Below, one piece after another: positions 41,363 through 48,592 of a stretch of DNA of 64,000 nucleotides. Position 1 is the stretch's first letter; each line of letters starts with the position of its first letter. A model generated the notes under the pieces. The model was not told the origin of the DNA and did not search any database. It saw only the letters and a list, made by a program, of their open reading frames with translations. The DNA comes from MWCR01 sp049325475. Lineage in GTDB: Bacteria; Patescibacteriota; Patescibacteriia; 2-12-FULL-60-25. The stretch covers positions 620,001 through 684,000 of the forward strand of contig JBMOLN010000007.1 in the NCBI GenBank assembly GCA_049325475.1, given 5' to 3'. The position numbers and the translations under genes were made by a program.

Positions 41363-42046
41363 ATGTTCCGCATTGAATCAGTTATCCAACTCAAAGAAGA
41401 AGAAGAAATCCAAGCAATGGTCAGGCGCCATTTGTTTACAGTAATGCCGTCGCTTTTTTTGGCCATGCTTTTAATCGTTATTCCGTTCTTTTTGCTTTTT
41501 CCATTATTCAGCATAGGCTTAACCGGAGTAATCATCTTTGGTGTAACTGTAATTGTCGGTATTTTATGGGCTATCCGGACTTTTATTCTCTGGCACGCCG
41601 ATGTGCTTATAATAACCAATTTGCGCATAGTGGATGTTGATCAGCGCGGTCTTCTCTCGCGCAAGGTCACCGAAGCTCCTTTTGAAAATATCCAAGATGT
41701 TTCTTGGAAACGCGAGGGCATGGCGCAGACAATTTTCCGTATGGGTTCCGTGGAAGTCCAGACAGCCGGAGCCAGCGCAAAAATTGAAGCGCATAATATA
41801 CCTTATCCGCAAAAAGTTCATGAACTCATCAATGATTTGAAAGGCCGCGCACCGGAAATCAAAGAAGAGACCAAACAAAGTCCGGAAAAAAAGGACCGCC
41901 GTTCCCGAATCAGGCACATTGCCGAAATGCTGGATGATGTTGAAGATGAAACCGTCCAAGAAGTGGAGCGTATGCTGGAGAAAAAAGCCAAAAACAAAGC
42001 CATGGAAAAACTGTTTGATAAATCCGAAGAAGACTCGGATGACTAG
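41363..42046 (+). CDS. Bacterial PH-domain membrane protein
   Basis: 227 residues. Two membrane segments (LFLAMLLIVIPFFLLFPLFSIGL and VIIFGVTVIVGILWAIRTFIL) precede a bPH2-type domain: DVLIITNLRIVDVDQRGLLSRKVTEAPFENIQDVSW...GSVEVQTAG. The C-terminal ~70 residues are charged and coiled-coil-like (EVERMLEKKAKNKAMEKL). Function of such proteins in CPR is unknown; possibly envelope stress or scaffold. First gene of a run with the FtsB-like and SurA-N-like genes. Confidence 0.8.
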   Translation: MFRIESVIQLKEEEEIQAMVRRHLFTVMPSLFLAMLLIVIPFFLLFPLFSIGLTGVIIFGVTVIVGILWAIRTFILWHADVLIITNLRIVDVDQRGLLSRKVTEAPFENIQDVSWKREGMAQTIFRMGSVEVQTAGASAKIEAHNIPYPQKVHELINDLKGRAPEIKEETKQSPEKKDRRSRIRHIAEMLDDVEDETVQEVERMLEKKAKNKAMEKLFDKSEEDSDD

Positions 42047-42049
42047 CCA

Positions 42050-42081
42050 TAAGCTAAAAGCTATTAGCCATTAGCTATTCA
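42050..42081. repeat. Short heptad array (AGCTA word)
   Basis: taagcta, aaagcta, ttagcca, ttagcta, ttcataa between the PH-domain stop and the next ATG. Confidence 0.65.
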
Positions 42082-42086
42082 TAATC

Positions 42087-42515
42087 ATGCCTCAAGAACC
42101 CAACCAAACCGCATCTTTAGCTCAAAAAGCCAAGTGGCCGTTGTTTTTGGTGGCTAATATGGCTATTCTTTTTATAGTTGGTGTATCCACAATCCGGGAA
42201 ACTTATAGGGGTTATACCGTGGACAAAGAAATTACGACCTTGGAGCAAAAAGTAAAAACACTGGAGGGCCGTAAAAGCGAGCTGTCCGAATTAGCTCGTA
42301 AAATGCAATCTGAGCAATTCATTGAACGCGAAGCCAGGTCAAAATTGGGTTTGCAAAAACCCGGCGAGCATGTAATTATCCTGGAAGGCGTTACGGCAAC
42401 AAGTTCATCTTGGTCTGTTGATATTACGCCCCAACCGCCGCAACAAGTGGTTTATAAATCTAATCCCGTGCTTTGGTGGGAATATTTCACCAAACCTCAT
42501 CCTGATGCAGGATGA
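42087..42515 (+). CDS. FtsB/DivIC-like septum protein
   Basis: 142 residues: short cytoplasmic N-terminus, one membrane segment (WPLFLVANMAILFIVGVS) at ~21-38, then a coiled coil (DKEITTLEQKVKTLEGRKSELSELARKMQ) and the DivIC-like EREARSKLGLQKPGEHVIIL. The C-terminus has a Trp-rich tail. FtsB/DivIC proteins form part of the divisome. Coupled by ATGA overlap to the next gene. Confidence 0.8.
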   Translation: MPQEPNQTASLAQKAKWPLFLVANMAILFIVGVSTIRETYRGYTVDKEITTLEQKVKTLEGRKSELSELARKMQSEQFIEREARSKLGLQKPGEHVIILEGVTATSSSWSVDITPQPPQQVVYKSNPVLWWEYFTKPHPDAG

Positions 42516-43150
42516 TAAAAATTTTTATGAAACAGTTAAACAATAAAATAATCGGCTTATTTGCCGGATTTATAGCGCTTGCTGTTATTACCATTGGAAT
42601 CGGAGCAGCGGTTTACAGTATATATTTTAATACGGCGGACGGGTCCGCGACGCGTTTTGTGGCCAGAGTCTTTTCATTGCCGGCGGCAAAAGTTGGTAAA
42701 AACTCGGTCAGCTATGACAGATTTTTATTAACCAAAGACGCCGTCCTGCGTTTTATCAACAGCGAAGCCGGCAAAGAAGTTGGATCCAGCATGCCGCCCG
42801 AAGCCGAATTAAACAAGAATATATTGGAACAATTAATCCGCCAGCAAATCGTTAGAGAGATGGCTGACGAGCGGGATCTCGCAGTCAGCGATGACGATGT
42901 GCGCGCCGTGTTTGCCGATGTGGTCAGCGCTGCGGCTTCTTCCACAACACCGGACGTAGCCCAATATCTTTGGGAAAATTATGGCTGGAATGAACAGGAT
43001 TTTCGTGATTATGTACTTCGTCCGGCTCTTTTGGAACAAAAAGTCAGCGTAGCGATGGCAGCACAAACCCAAGGCGATCCGGTTGAATTTGAAAACATAA
43101 TCCAAGCCCGCCGCAACCAACCGGATGTAATTGTCTATCTGCGTTTCTAG
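42512..43150 (+). CDS. SurA-N-like exported chaperone domain, no PPIase domain
   Basis: 212 residues; start overlaps the previous stop (ATGA), second ATG at 42527. N-terminal membrane anchor (IIGLFAGFIALAVITIGIGAAVYSIYF), then a helical domain: AAKVGKNSVSYDRFLLTKDAVLRF and LNKNILEQLIRQQIVREMADERDLAVSDDDVRAVF, the pattern of SurA_N-type foldase domains. The parvulin domain that normally follows is absent; the protein ends after ~40 more residues. Possibly an extracytoplasmic chaperone acting without isomerase activity. Confidence 0.75.
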   Translation: MIKIFMKQLNNKIIGLFAGFIALAVITIGIGAAVYSIYFNTADGSATRFVARVFSLPAAKVGKNSVSYDRFLLTKDAVLRFINSEAGKEVGSSMPPEAELNKNILEQLIRQQIVREMADERDLAVSDDDVRAVFADVVSAAASSTTPDVAQYLWENYGWNEQDFRDYVLRPALLEQKVSVAMAAQTQGDPVEFENIIQARRNQPDVIVYLRF

Positions 43151-43173
43151 TCGCAAAAGCCTATAGCATTAAT

Positions 43174-43199
43174 GCAAAAACCCCTCACGGGGTTTTTTA
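43174..43199. terminator. Bidirectional terminator
   Basis: AAAAACCCC-TCAC-GGGGTTTTTT serves the plus-strand operon ending at 43150 and, on the minus strand, the tRNA-Thr gene. Confidence 0.85.
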
Positions 43200-43257
43200 G
43201 TCCTTGTTTTGAGGACTTATTGATCGCGCGGGTTGCATTCAACGCAATTTAACGCGG

Positions 43258-43333
43258 TGGAGCCGATGGTGGGACTTGAACCCACGACCTCTGCTTTACG
43301 AAAGCATTGCTCTACCAGCTGAGCTACATCGGC
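43258..43333 (-). tRNA. tRNA-Thr (anticodon CGT), CCA encoded
   Basis: 76 nt on the minus strand. Acceptor GCCGATG pairs with CATCGGC; D arm GCTC...GAGC; anticodon loop TTCGTAA with CGT at 34-36; T arm GTGGG-TTCAAGT-CCCAC; CCA is encoded. Only the first anticodon-stem pair is mismatched, as in other Thr(CGT) tRNAs. Confidence 0.95.
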
Positions 43334-43693
43334 AAACTTCGTTTGCTGCTATTTACTATCTAATATCTAGCATCTAGCGACTAACATCGTGTATCGCGCA
43401 TCGTGTATCCTGTATCGCCTGACGATTCACGTTATCCCGCACTGATTTAAATATGTATTGTCGGGACCCCGCTTTTAGCGGTGGCACGTTGCGAGTTTCG
43501 CCTAGTATCTAGCGACAAGCGACTAAATATCCGTGCTCCAGTATTTCAGTTAATCCGTTTATAACGAGTTAACTCAGGATTAACTGATCAGCGGAGTTAC
43601 GTGTTAACGTGGTATTAGAGCGATATTTAGCCAAATTTCATGCACATGATTCGCATTCCCTGATACGGGATATGTGTTATAATATCATAGCCT
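43334..43693. repeat. Intergenic region rich in heptad repeats
   Basis: From ~43355 units run tatctaa, tatctag, catctag, cgactaa, catcgtg, tatcgcg, catcgtg, tatcctg, tatcgcc in 7-nt register. Later parts contain CTAG and GTTAAC words (AGTTAACTCAGGATTAACTGATC, GTGTTAACGTGG). No ORF is supported. A promoter lies at the end. Confidence 0.7.
43675..43683 (+). promoter_or_regulatory. Extended -10 promoter of the RlpA-like gene
   Basis: TGTTATAAT, with TATAAT ending 10 nt before the ATG at 43694, giving a very short leader. Confidence 0.6.
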
Positions 43694-44566
43694 ATGTGGA
43701 GCAGGGTCACATATATTTTGCTGTCCGTAAGTGTACTTGTATGCTTGTTCTTAGTCAAGCCGGTTCATGCGGCTACTATTGATTACGGTTCATCAACATT
43801 CACCCAATTGTTTCTTGATTCAGGTTTTTTAAACCGTTTAGTCGATCTGCATCTGCCGGAGATAAATTTCCGTGCGGTTTTTAACGATGGCGACATCCCC
43901 GCGCCCGGAGTGCTGACTATCCTCACCGAAGATCCCAAGTCCCAGACCTCTGCCAACGGCAATCAAATTTTAAGCGCGAAAATCACAACTTATTGGATGA
44001 CCAATGCGGCCGAAAAACCAACAAGCACGCTGTTGACCATCTATAACGATCAGTGCCTTAATTCCACATCAACCGAATGTGCATTCGAGGAGCGTTACCA
44101 TGGGCAATTGAATCTCATTCATGCTATCGCGCAAAACGGTGAATCCGCGACTGCGCGTATCAAGATCGGCGCTGATGCGCAGCTTGTCCTGATTCCGCGG
44201 CAAGCGGTGGAAATTCCGGAAGATCCGGGCTATATGCCCGAGGGGGATGCTTCATGGTACGCCTATAAATATTGCATGTGCGCGGCTTCTCCGGATTTTC
44301 CCAAAGGCAGTTATGTAAAGGTCACTTGTGCGGACGATGAATCCAAGTCAGTCGTGGTCCGTATAAATGATTTCGGGCCCGAACGCGATATTTTCCCCAA
44401 CCGCGTCATTGATCTTGATAAAATAGCATTTGAGCAATTGGCGCCGCTTGGAGCCGGTCTGGTTAAAGTTAAAGTCGAGCCCGTTCAAGCTACGGAGGTG
44501 CAAGCCGCTTCTCCCGCACCCAAACCGGTCACCGAGGTTACAAAGGAATCCGGCTGGGAATTCTAA
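43694..44566 (+). CDS. Exported protein with RlpA-like double-psi beta-barrel domain
   Basis: 290 residues. Signal peptide MWSRVTYILLSVSVLVCLF...KPVHAA. Residues ~27-180 are beta-rich and unfamiliar. Residues ~183-265 match RlpA/DPBB: GDASWYAYKYCMCAASPDFPKGSYVKVTC, VVVRINDFGPE, NRVIDLDKIAFEQLAPLGAGLVKVKVEPV; the Asp in the RINDFGP motif, important in this fold, is present. RlpA-type domains act on peptidoglycan glycan strands. Position just before ftsEX suggests a role in cell separation. Confidence 0.82.
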   Translation: MWSRVTYILLSVSVLVCLFLVKPVHAATIDYGSSTFTQLFLDSGFLNRLVDLHLPEINFRAVFNDGDIPAPGVLTILTEDPKSQTSANGNQILSAKITTYWMTNAAEKPTSTLLTIYNDQCLNSTSTECAFEERYHGQLNLIHAIAQNGESATARIKIGADAQLVLIPRQAVEIPEDPGYMPEGDASWYAYKYCMCAASPDFPKGSYVKVTCADDESKSVVVRINDFGPERDIFPNRVIDLDKIAFEQLAPLGAGLVKVKVEPVQATEVQAASPAPKPVTEVTKESGWEF

Positions 44567-44584
44567 AATAATAATTTTATCAAA

Positions 44585-45271
44585 ATGATTACTTTTAAAA
44601 ATGTTTCCAAAATTTATCCCCCCGATGTTCACGGCCTGCGTGATATTACTTTGCATATCGAACCCGGGGAATTTGTTTGTATTGTGGGCACCAGCGGAGC
44701 CGGAAAAACAACCTTGGCAAAAATGCTGATCGCCGAAGAGCGTCCGACCCGAGGTAAAATTGAAATCGGCGGTTGGAATATTACCAAAATAAAAAAGCGC
44801 GAAATACCATACTTGCGCCGCCAAATCGGCGTCGTTTTTCAGGATTTTAAATTACTCAAGAAAAAGACGGTTTGGGAGAATGTGGCTTTTGCGCTCGAAG
44901 TAGCCGGCGAGTCGCGCCGCCGCATCCGCGAAATAGTTCCGCATGTACTTAAAGTCGTGGGCTTGGAACAAAAAGCGCATCGCTTTCCCACGCAAATCTC
45001 CGGCGGGGAACAGCAGCGCGTGGTCATCGCCCGCGCTTTGGTGCACCGCCCCAAAATCCTGCTTGCAGATGAGCCCACCGGAAATCTCGACACGGTCAAC
45101 ACGGCCGATGTTATTGAAGTCCTAAAAAAGATCAATAATTTCGGCTCCACCGTAGTACTCGTTACGCATAACAGAGAAGTGGTTAATTCTCTGAAAAGCC
45201 GCGTTATAACTCTGGCGGATGGCCGCATCGCCTCGGATCAAGAGCATGGCAAATATTTATTGCCCACATAA
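44585..45271 (+). CDS. ftsE: Cell-division ATP-binding protein FtsE
   Basis: 228 residues. Walker A GTSGAGKTTLAK at ~36-47, Q-loop FQDFKLL, ABC signature ISGGEQQRVVIARAL, Walker B ILLADEPTGNLD, switch His in VLVTHNRE. FtsE-like context: followed after 3 bp by ftsX. The FtsEX complex transmits ATP hydrolysis to periplasmic or extracellular peptidoglycan hydrolases; the upstream RlpA-like protein is a possible partner (inference). Confidence 0.93.
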   Translation: MITFKNVSKIYPPDVHGLRDITLHIEPGEFVCIVGTSGAGKTTLAKMLIAEERPTRGKIEIGGWNITKIKKREIPYLRRQIGVVFQDFKLLKKKTVWENVAFALEVAGESRRRIREIVPHVLKVVGLEQKAHRFPTQISGGEQQRVVIARALVHRPKILLADEPTGNLDTVNTADVIEVLKKINNFGSTVVLVTHNREVVNSLKSRVITLADGRIASDQEHGKYLLPT

Positions 45272-45274
45272 TTT

Positions 45275-46195
45275 ATGTTTATCGCAACAACAACGGGAAG
45301 AGTGATTTCCTTTGCCTGGAAAAACTTTATCCGCAATGCCTGGATCGGCCTTGCTACCGTGGTCGTGCTCGTATTGGCTTTGCTTTCGGTCAATATCCTC
45401 ATCGGAGTAAACGTCTTGGCTTCCTCGGCCATCAACATCCTCGAAGAAAAAATCGATGTCAGCGTTTACTTTAAGCCCGAAACGCCGGACGCTGTCTTGG
45501 ATCAAGCCAGATCTTACATGGCTTCATTGCCGCAAACGCATAGCGTCAATGTCGTTAAAGCCGACGAAGCTCTGGAAATTTTCAAAGAAAGGCATAAAAA
45601 TGATACATCGATTCTGGATGCTTTAGAGGAGTTGGAGGAAAATCCTTTAGGCGCATCAATGGTGATTAAAGCCAATAGCACGGAAAATTATCCATTTTTA
45701 ATGGAGGCTTTGCAAAATCCGCAATTTTCTTATGCCATTGAATCCAAAACTTACGATGACAACAGTTCGGCTATCGGCCGTGTTCAGCAAATTGCGGAGA
45801 GTGTCAGGTTTTTTGGCATTATTCTCACGGTCATCTTTTCGCTTTTTTCGACCTTGATCGTCTATAACGCAATCCGCGTGGCTATCTACACGCAGCGCGA
45901 AGAAATCGGCATTATGCGCCTCGTAGGTGCTTCCAACGCTTTTGTGCGCATGCCGCTTATTTTGGATGCTGTCTTTTTTGCATTTTTGGCCATGTGCATT
46001 ACAGCCGGTCTCATCGTTTTGGCACTCGCCATCATCAATCCGTATCTCATTGCCTTCTTTGAAGGATCCGAACCGGGTTTGATAAAATATTTTACTGACA
46101 ACCTGATTTTCCTCATCCTGGTCCAGGGATTGGCTATGGGCTTGCTGGTCGCATTGTCTTCCTGGGCCGCTGTGGGGCGTTATCTTAAACGATAA
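45275..46195 (+). CDS. ftsX: Cell-division protein FtsX
   Basis: 306 residues with four membrane segments: one near 23-43 (WIGLATVVVLVLALLSVNILIG), then an extracellular domain (~45-180: ILEEKIDVSVYFKPETPDAVLDQ), then three (FFGIILTVIFSLFSTLIVYNAI; AVFFAFLAMCITAGLIVLALAI; LIFLILVQGLAMGLLVALSSW). REEIGIMRLVGAS is the FtsX cytoplasmic signature. Partner of the adjacent FtsE. Confidence 0.93.
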   Translation: MFIATTTGRVISFAWKNFIRNAWIGLATVVVLVLALLSVNILIGVNVLASSAINILEEKIDVSVYFKPETPDAVLDQARSYMASLPQTHSVNVVKADEALEIFKERHKNDTSILDALEELEENPLGASMVIKANSTENYPFLMEALQNPQFSYAIESKTYDDNSSAIGRVQQIAESVRFFGIILTVIFSLFSTLIVYNAIRVAIYTQREEIGIMRLVGASNAFVRMPLILDAVFFAFLAMCITAGLIVLALAIINPYLIAFFEGSEPGLIKYFTDNLIFLILVQGLAMGLLVALSSWAAVGRYLKR

Positions 46196-46197
46196 TT

Positions 46198-47406
46198 ATG
46201 GCATTTAAGTCCAAAACAAATAATTCAATGCCAAACGAGCGCCAAAAATTATTGTCGCATCTTAAATTCGCTCAAGGCCCGGCCATGAGGGCAATCTCCG
46301 CGGTTCTTGCAACGAGTAATAAGACAGTAAAAAGAGATACTCCAAAAATCGCAAAAGCAAGTAATGACATCCGAATAAGCGGATCGGAAAATTTGGGATT
46401 AACTGATAAAAATATCCGCGAGCTGGCCGGAGTTTTTCCGGGCAGCGTATTTAAAAGCGTGACCTTTAGTAAAACTTTGCCGCCGCGGCTGCATCACCTT
46501 AATCAGGGCAAAACCCTTCATGCCGTAAGCCAAAATACAGATGATGGAATCGATCTGCGGATTTATATACCGGGTTCAAATCAGCTCGAGAATCTTTATC
46601 AAATTTGCCGTTTGCCCGATCTTATGGCCTTGGCTTTCAGCCGGCGTCACAATCTTGCCCATATGGATTCGGTTTCCGGGCCTGCGCCAAAAATCATTTT
46701 TAGTAAAGATTACAGACAAATTCACAAACTGAAAGAGCAAGAAACTATCGAAAATGATAAATGGGCCGATTATATCTACTGCTGTTTTCGTTTAACTCCG
46801 GACAACGGAGATTGGCTGGATGCTTATTCGTTGAAATTGTTATCTTTGGGCATAACAGACCCGGATCAGATAGATACGATCTTATCCGCTTTGCATACGC
46901 ATTTTTTATCTTTGGATGAGGATGCTGACTTAAATGGTCTGATTTGCGAATTCAACCGGCAAAAGCAAACTTTAAGGCAATTAAGCCGGCATCTGGAGCT
47001 GGAATACGTTTTTCAAAATTTACACGACAAAGGTTTGGCGCAGTTCATTCACCGCTGGCTCTCCGGATTTGCCGAATCGCAAAACTACGAAGATCATGAT
47101 TCGCTGACGCATATTTTTGAAATCGCTCAAAGACAATTTACGCCCGAACAACTTTTTCTGCTTGAAGATGCGATCGATATCAGCGAACAGGCAATTGCGC
47201 TGGCCGCGCCGGGCCATCACCCCAAATCAAAAACATGTCATGAAATGCAAAAACTGCACCGCAGAATCCGCAGATTCAATAACTCTTGGAACGCATTGGA
47301 ACCCGGTACAAAAACGAGCCTCAAGCCGTTCGTTCTGCGGGCTGTTCATCATTATCTAAACGTCAATAAAGCCAATGAGTGCGATAATTGCATAATTCAA
47401 CTATGA
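46198..47406 (+). CDS. Hypothetical protein in the ftsEX operon
   Basis: 402 residues, starting 2 bp after ftsX. No signal peptide or membrane segment. Mainly helical, with many Leu/His/Gln and paired cysteines (YCCFRL, ECDNCII). The segment ~225-345 (LICEFNRQKQTLRQLSRHLELEYVFQNLHDKGL...) looks like a helical-repeat or coiled-coil region. No catalytic motif recognised. Overlaps the next gene by 4 nt. Probably cytoplasmic and co-expressed with ftsEX; function unknown. Confidence 0.7.
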   Translation: MAFKSKTNNSMPNERQKLLSHLKFAQGPAMRAISAVLATSNKTVKRDTPKIAKASNDIRISGSENLGLTDKNIRELAGVFPGSVFKSVTFSKTLPPRLHHLNQGKTLHAVSQNTDDGIDLRIYIPGSNQLENLYQICRLPDLMALAFSRRHNLAHMDSVSGPAPKIIFSKDYRQIHKLKEQETIENDKWADYIYCCFRLTPDNGDWLDAYSLKLLSLGITDPDQIDTILSALHTHFLSLDEDADLNGLICEFNRQKQTLRQLSRHLELEYVFQNLHDKGLAQFIHRWLSGFAESQNYEDHDSLTHIFEIAQRQFTPEQLFLLEDAIDISEQAIALAAPGHHPKSKTCHEMQKLHRRIRRFNNSWNALEPGTKTSLKPFVLRAVHHYLNVNKANECDNCIIQL

Positions 47407-48107
47407 CGCAAACCAGCCTGAAGATATATAGTCCGGATTTTTATGCCTTGGGTGAGGCGGTGTTTAACGGCGACAGTTTTACATACATGGTTTTAAATGA
47501 TTTGGGAGAAAAGTTTTTGGATAATTGGTTATTTGATTGGCAGGTAAACGGAATCGATAATCAGCTCATCGCACCCACTAACCGCAACGATGAACTGGCC
47601 ATGCTTTTGGAAACCATTCCCATGCAATCGCCGTTATTTGCCTCCGGCTTTCGCAATTGGCTCGAGGATAACGGATACAACACATTGGTAATCCCGGAAT
47701 ATGCTTTTCATGTTTATGATTTGGTGGAAGCGTTGCCGTTAAATCAAAAAGAGAAATTTATTTTGGCCGCCAAAATCTGCGATCTAAGTCCTTCCGAAGC
47801 GGCTGCCTGGGCCAATGACATTGGCAGCTATCTCCTCACGGACGAGAGCCCTGCAAGCGGCAAATCCAATAAATCCATAAAGCCCAAGGCCGGCAAAGCT
47901 GAAATATCTCCTAAAATCAGCAAAGCTAAAAAAGCCGCAACCGCATCGCCTAAGGCTAAAAGAGCCGGTACTGCCAAGTCCGCTAAAGCGACAGTTAAGT
48001 CGTCAACCAAGAAAGCCAAACCAACAAAGTCCGCTAAGGCGACAACCAAACCGACGGTTAACAAATTCGTAATAGCTAAAAAATCGCCGAGCCGGAAAAG
48101 GAAATAA
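47403..48107 (+). CDS. Hypothetical protein with histone H1-like Lys/Ala-rich tail
   Basis: 234 residues from the ATG at 47403 (ATGA overlap). N-terminal ~145 residues are acidic and helical (SPDFYALGEAVFNGDSFTYMVLNDLG; FLDNWLFDWQVNG). From ~150 the sequence becomes a basic low-complexity tail of Lys, Ala, Ser, Thr and Pro (SPKISKAKKAATASPKAKRA...), ending SPSRKRK, like bacterial histone H1-like or Ct-extended DNA-binding proteins. Likely binds nucleic acid or another polyanion through the tail. Family not recognised. Confidence 0.7.
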   Translation: MTQTSLKIYSPDFYALGEAVFNGDSFTYMVLNDLGEKFLDNWLFDWQVNGIDNQLIAPTNRNDELAMLLETIPMQSPLFASGFRNWLEDNGYNTLVIPEYAFHVYDLVEALPLNQKEKFILAAKICDLSPSEAAAWANDIGSYLLTDESPASGKSNKSIKPKAGKAEISPKISKAKKAATASPKAKRAGTAKSAKATVKSSTKKAKPTKSAKATTKPTVNKFVIAKKSPSRKRK

Positions 48108-48123
48108 TCAATCGATAGAAGTC

Positions 48124-48150
48124 TAAAGCTTGACTTTCAAGCTTTTTTTG
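48124..48150 (+). terminator. Terminator of the ftsEX operon
   Basis: AAAGCTTGA-CTT-TCAAGCTTTTTTT hairpin with a T tract, 17 bp after the last stop. Confidence 0.85.
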
Positions 48151-48168
48151 GTAATAATATGGCCACAA

Positions 48169-48242
48169 TCCGAGGTCGTCTAATGGTAGGACTACTGACT
48201 CTGAATCAGTCAATCGGGGTTCGAATCCCTGCCTCGGAACCA
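48169..48242 (+). tRNA. tRNA-Gln (anticodon CTG), CCA encoded
   Basis: 74 nt. Acceptor TCCGAGG / CCTCGGA, anticodon stem ACTGA / TCAGT with loop CTCTGAA (CTG at 34-36), T arm with GGTTCGAATCC, discriminator A and encoded CCA. The 3' part is duplicated 170 bp downstream. Confidence 0.95.
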
Positions 48243-48469
48243 TCCCCCTTTGCATAAAGCTACGGGGGATTTTAAATTACACAGGCAGGGATGAGAACGG
48301 GGAAAGGGTGAAAACCGGGAGGTTTTCGCATAATGAGGAGGGCACGCGGGAACCCGAAGGTTGCCCGCGAGAGCAATGAAATTGCGATGTGAGATTCCCT
48401 GCCTCGGAACCATCCCCCTTTGCATAAAGCTACGGGGGATTTTAAATTACACAGGCAGGGATGAGAACG
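48226..48469 (+). repeat. 74-bp direct repeat of the tRNA-Gln 3' end plus terminator, enclosing a structured 96-bp segment
   Basis: TCCCTGCCTCGGAACCATCC... to ...GGCAGGGATGAGAACG is present at 48226-48299 and again at 48396-48469, offset 170 bp. The second copy starts with the last 17 nt of the tRNA (including CCA) without the rest of the gene. The 96 bp between hold three small stems: GAAAACC-GGGA-GGTTTTC, CGCGGGAAC...GTTGCCCGCG, CAAT-GAA-ATTG. Confidence 0.85.
48242..48277 (+). terminator. tRNA-Gln terminator
   Basis: ATCCCCC...GGGGGATTTT stem with a TTTGCATAAAGCTAC loop right after the CCA end. A second copy is at 48412-48447. Confidence 0.75.
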
Positions 48470-48483
48470 TCTTTTTTATTTGT

Positions 48484-48545
48484 TATGCACTTTACTCCAT
48501 GCGTTATGCATTAATCATTAATCCTTCATCATTGATCATTTATCA
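48484..48545. repeat. Heptad array (ATGCA / ATCA words)
   Basis: ttatgca, ctttact, ccatgcg, ttatgca, ttaatca, ttaatcc, ttcatca, ttgatca, tttatca in 7-nt register. Confidence 0.7.
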
Positions 48546-48548
48546 AAT

Positions 48549-48578
48549 CAAAAACCCGAGCTTGAGCCCGGGTTTTTG
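48549..48578. terminator. Bidirectional terminator
   Basis: CAAAAACCCGAGC-TTGA-GCCCGGGTTTTTG lies 14 bp after the stop of the giant minus-strand gene and faces the plus-strand tRNA region. Confidence 0.85.
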
Positions 48579-48592
48579 TGTCTTAATCGACT

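Noticed and set aside
48210..48425. 71-residue minus-strand ORF across the tRNA-Gln duplication
   Set aside because: It reads the antisense of tRNA and terminator sequence (ending GWFRGRDSNPD), a well-known artefact type.
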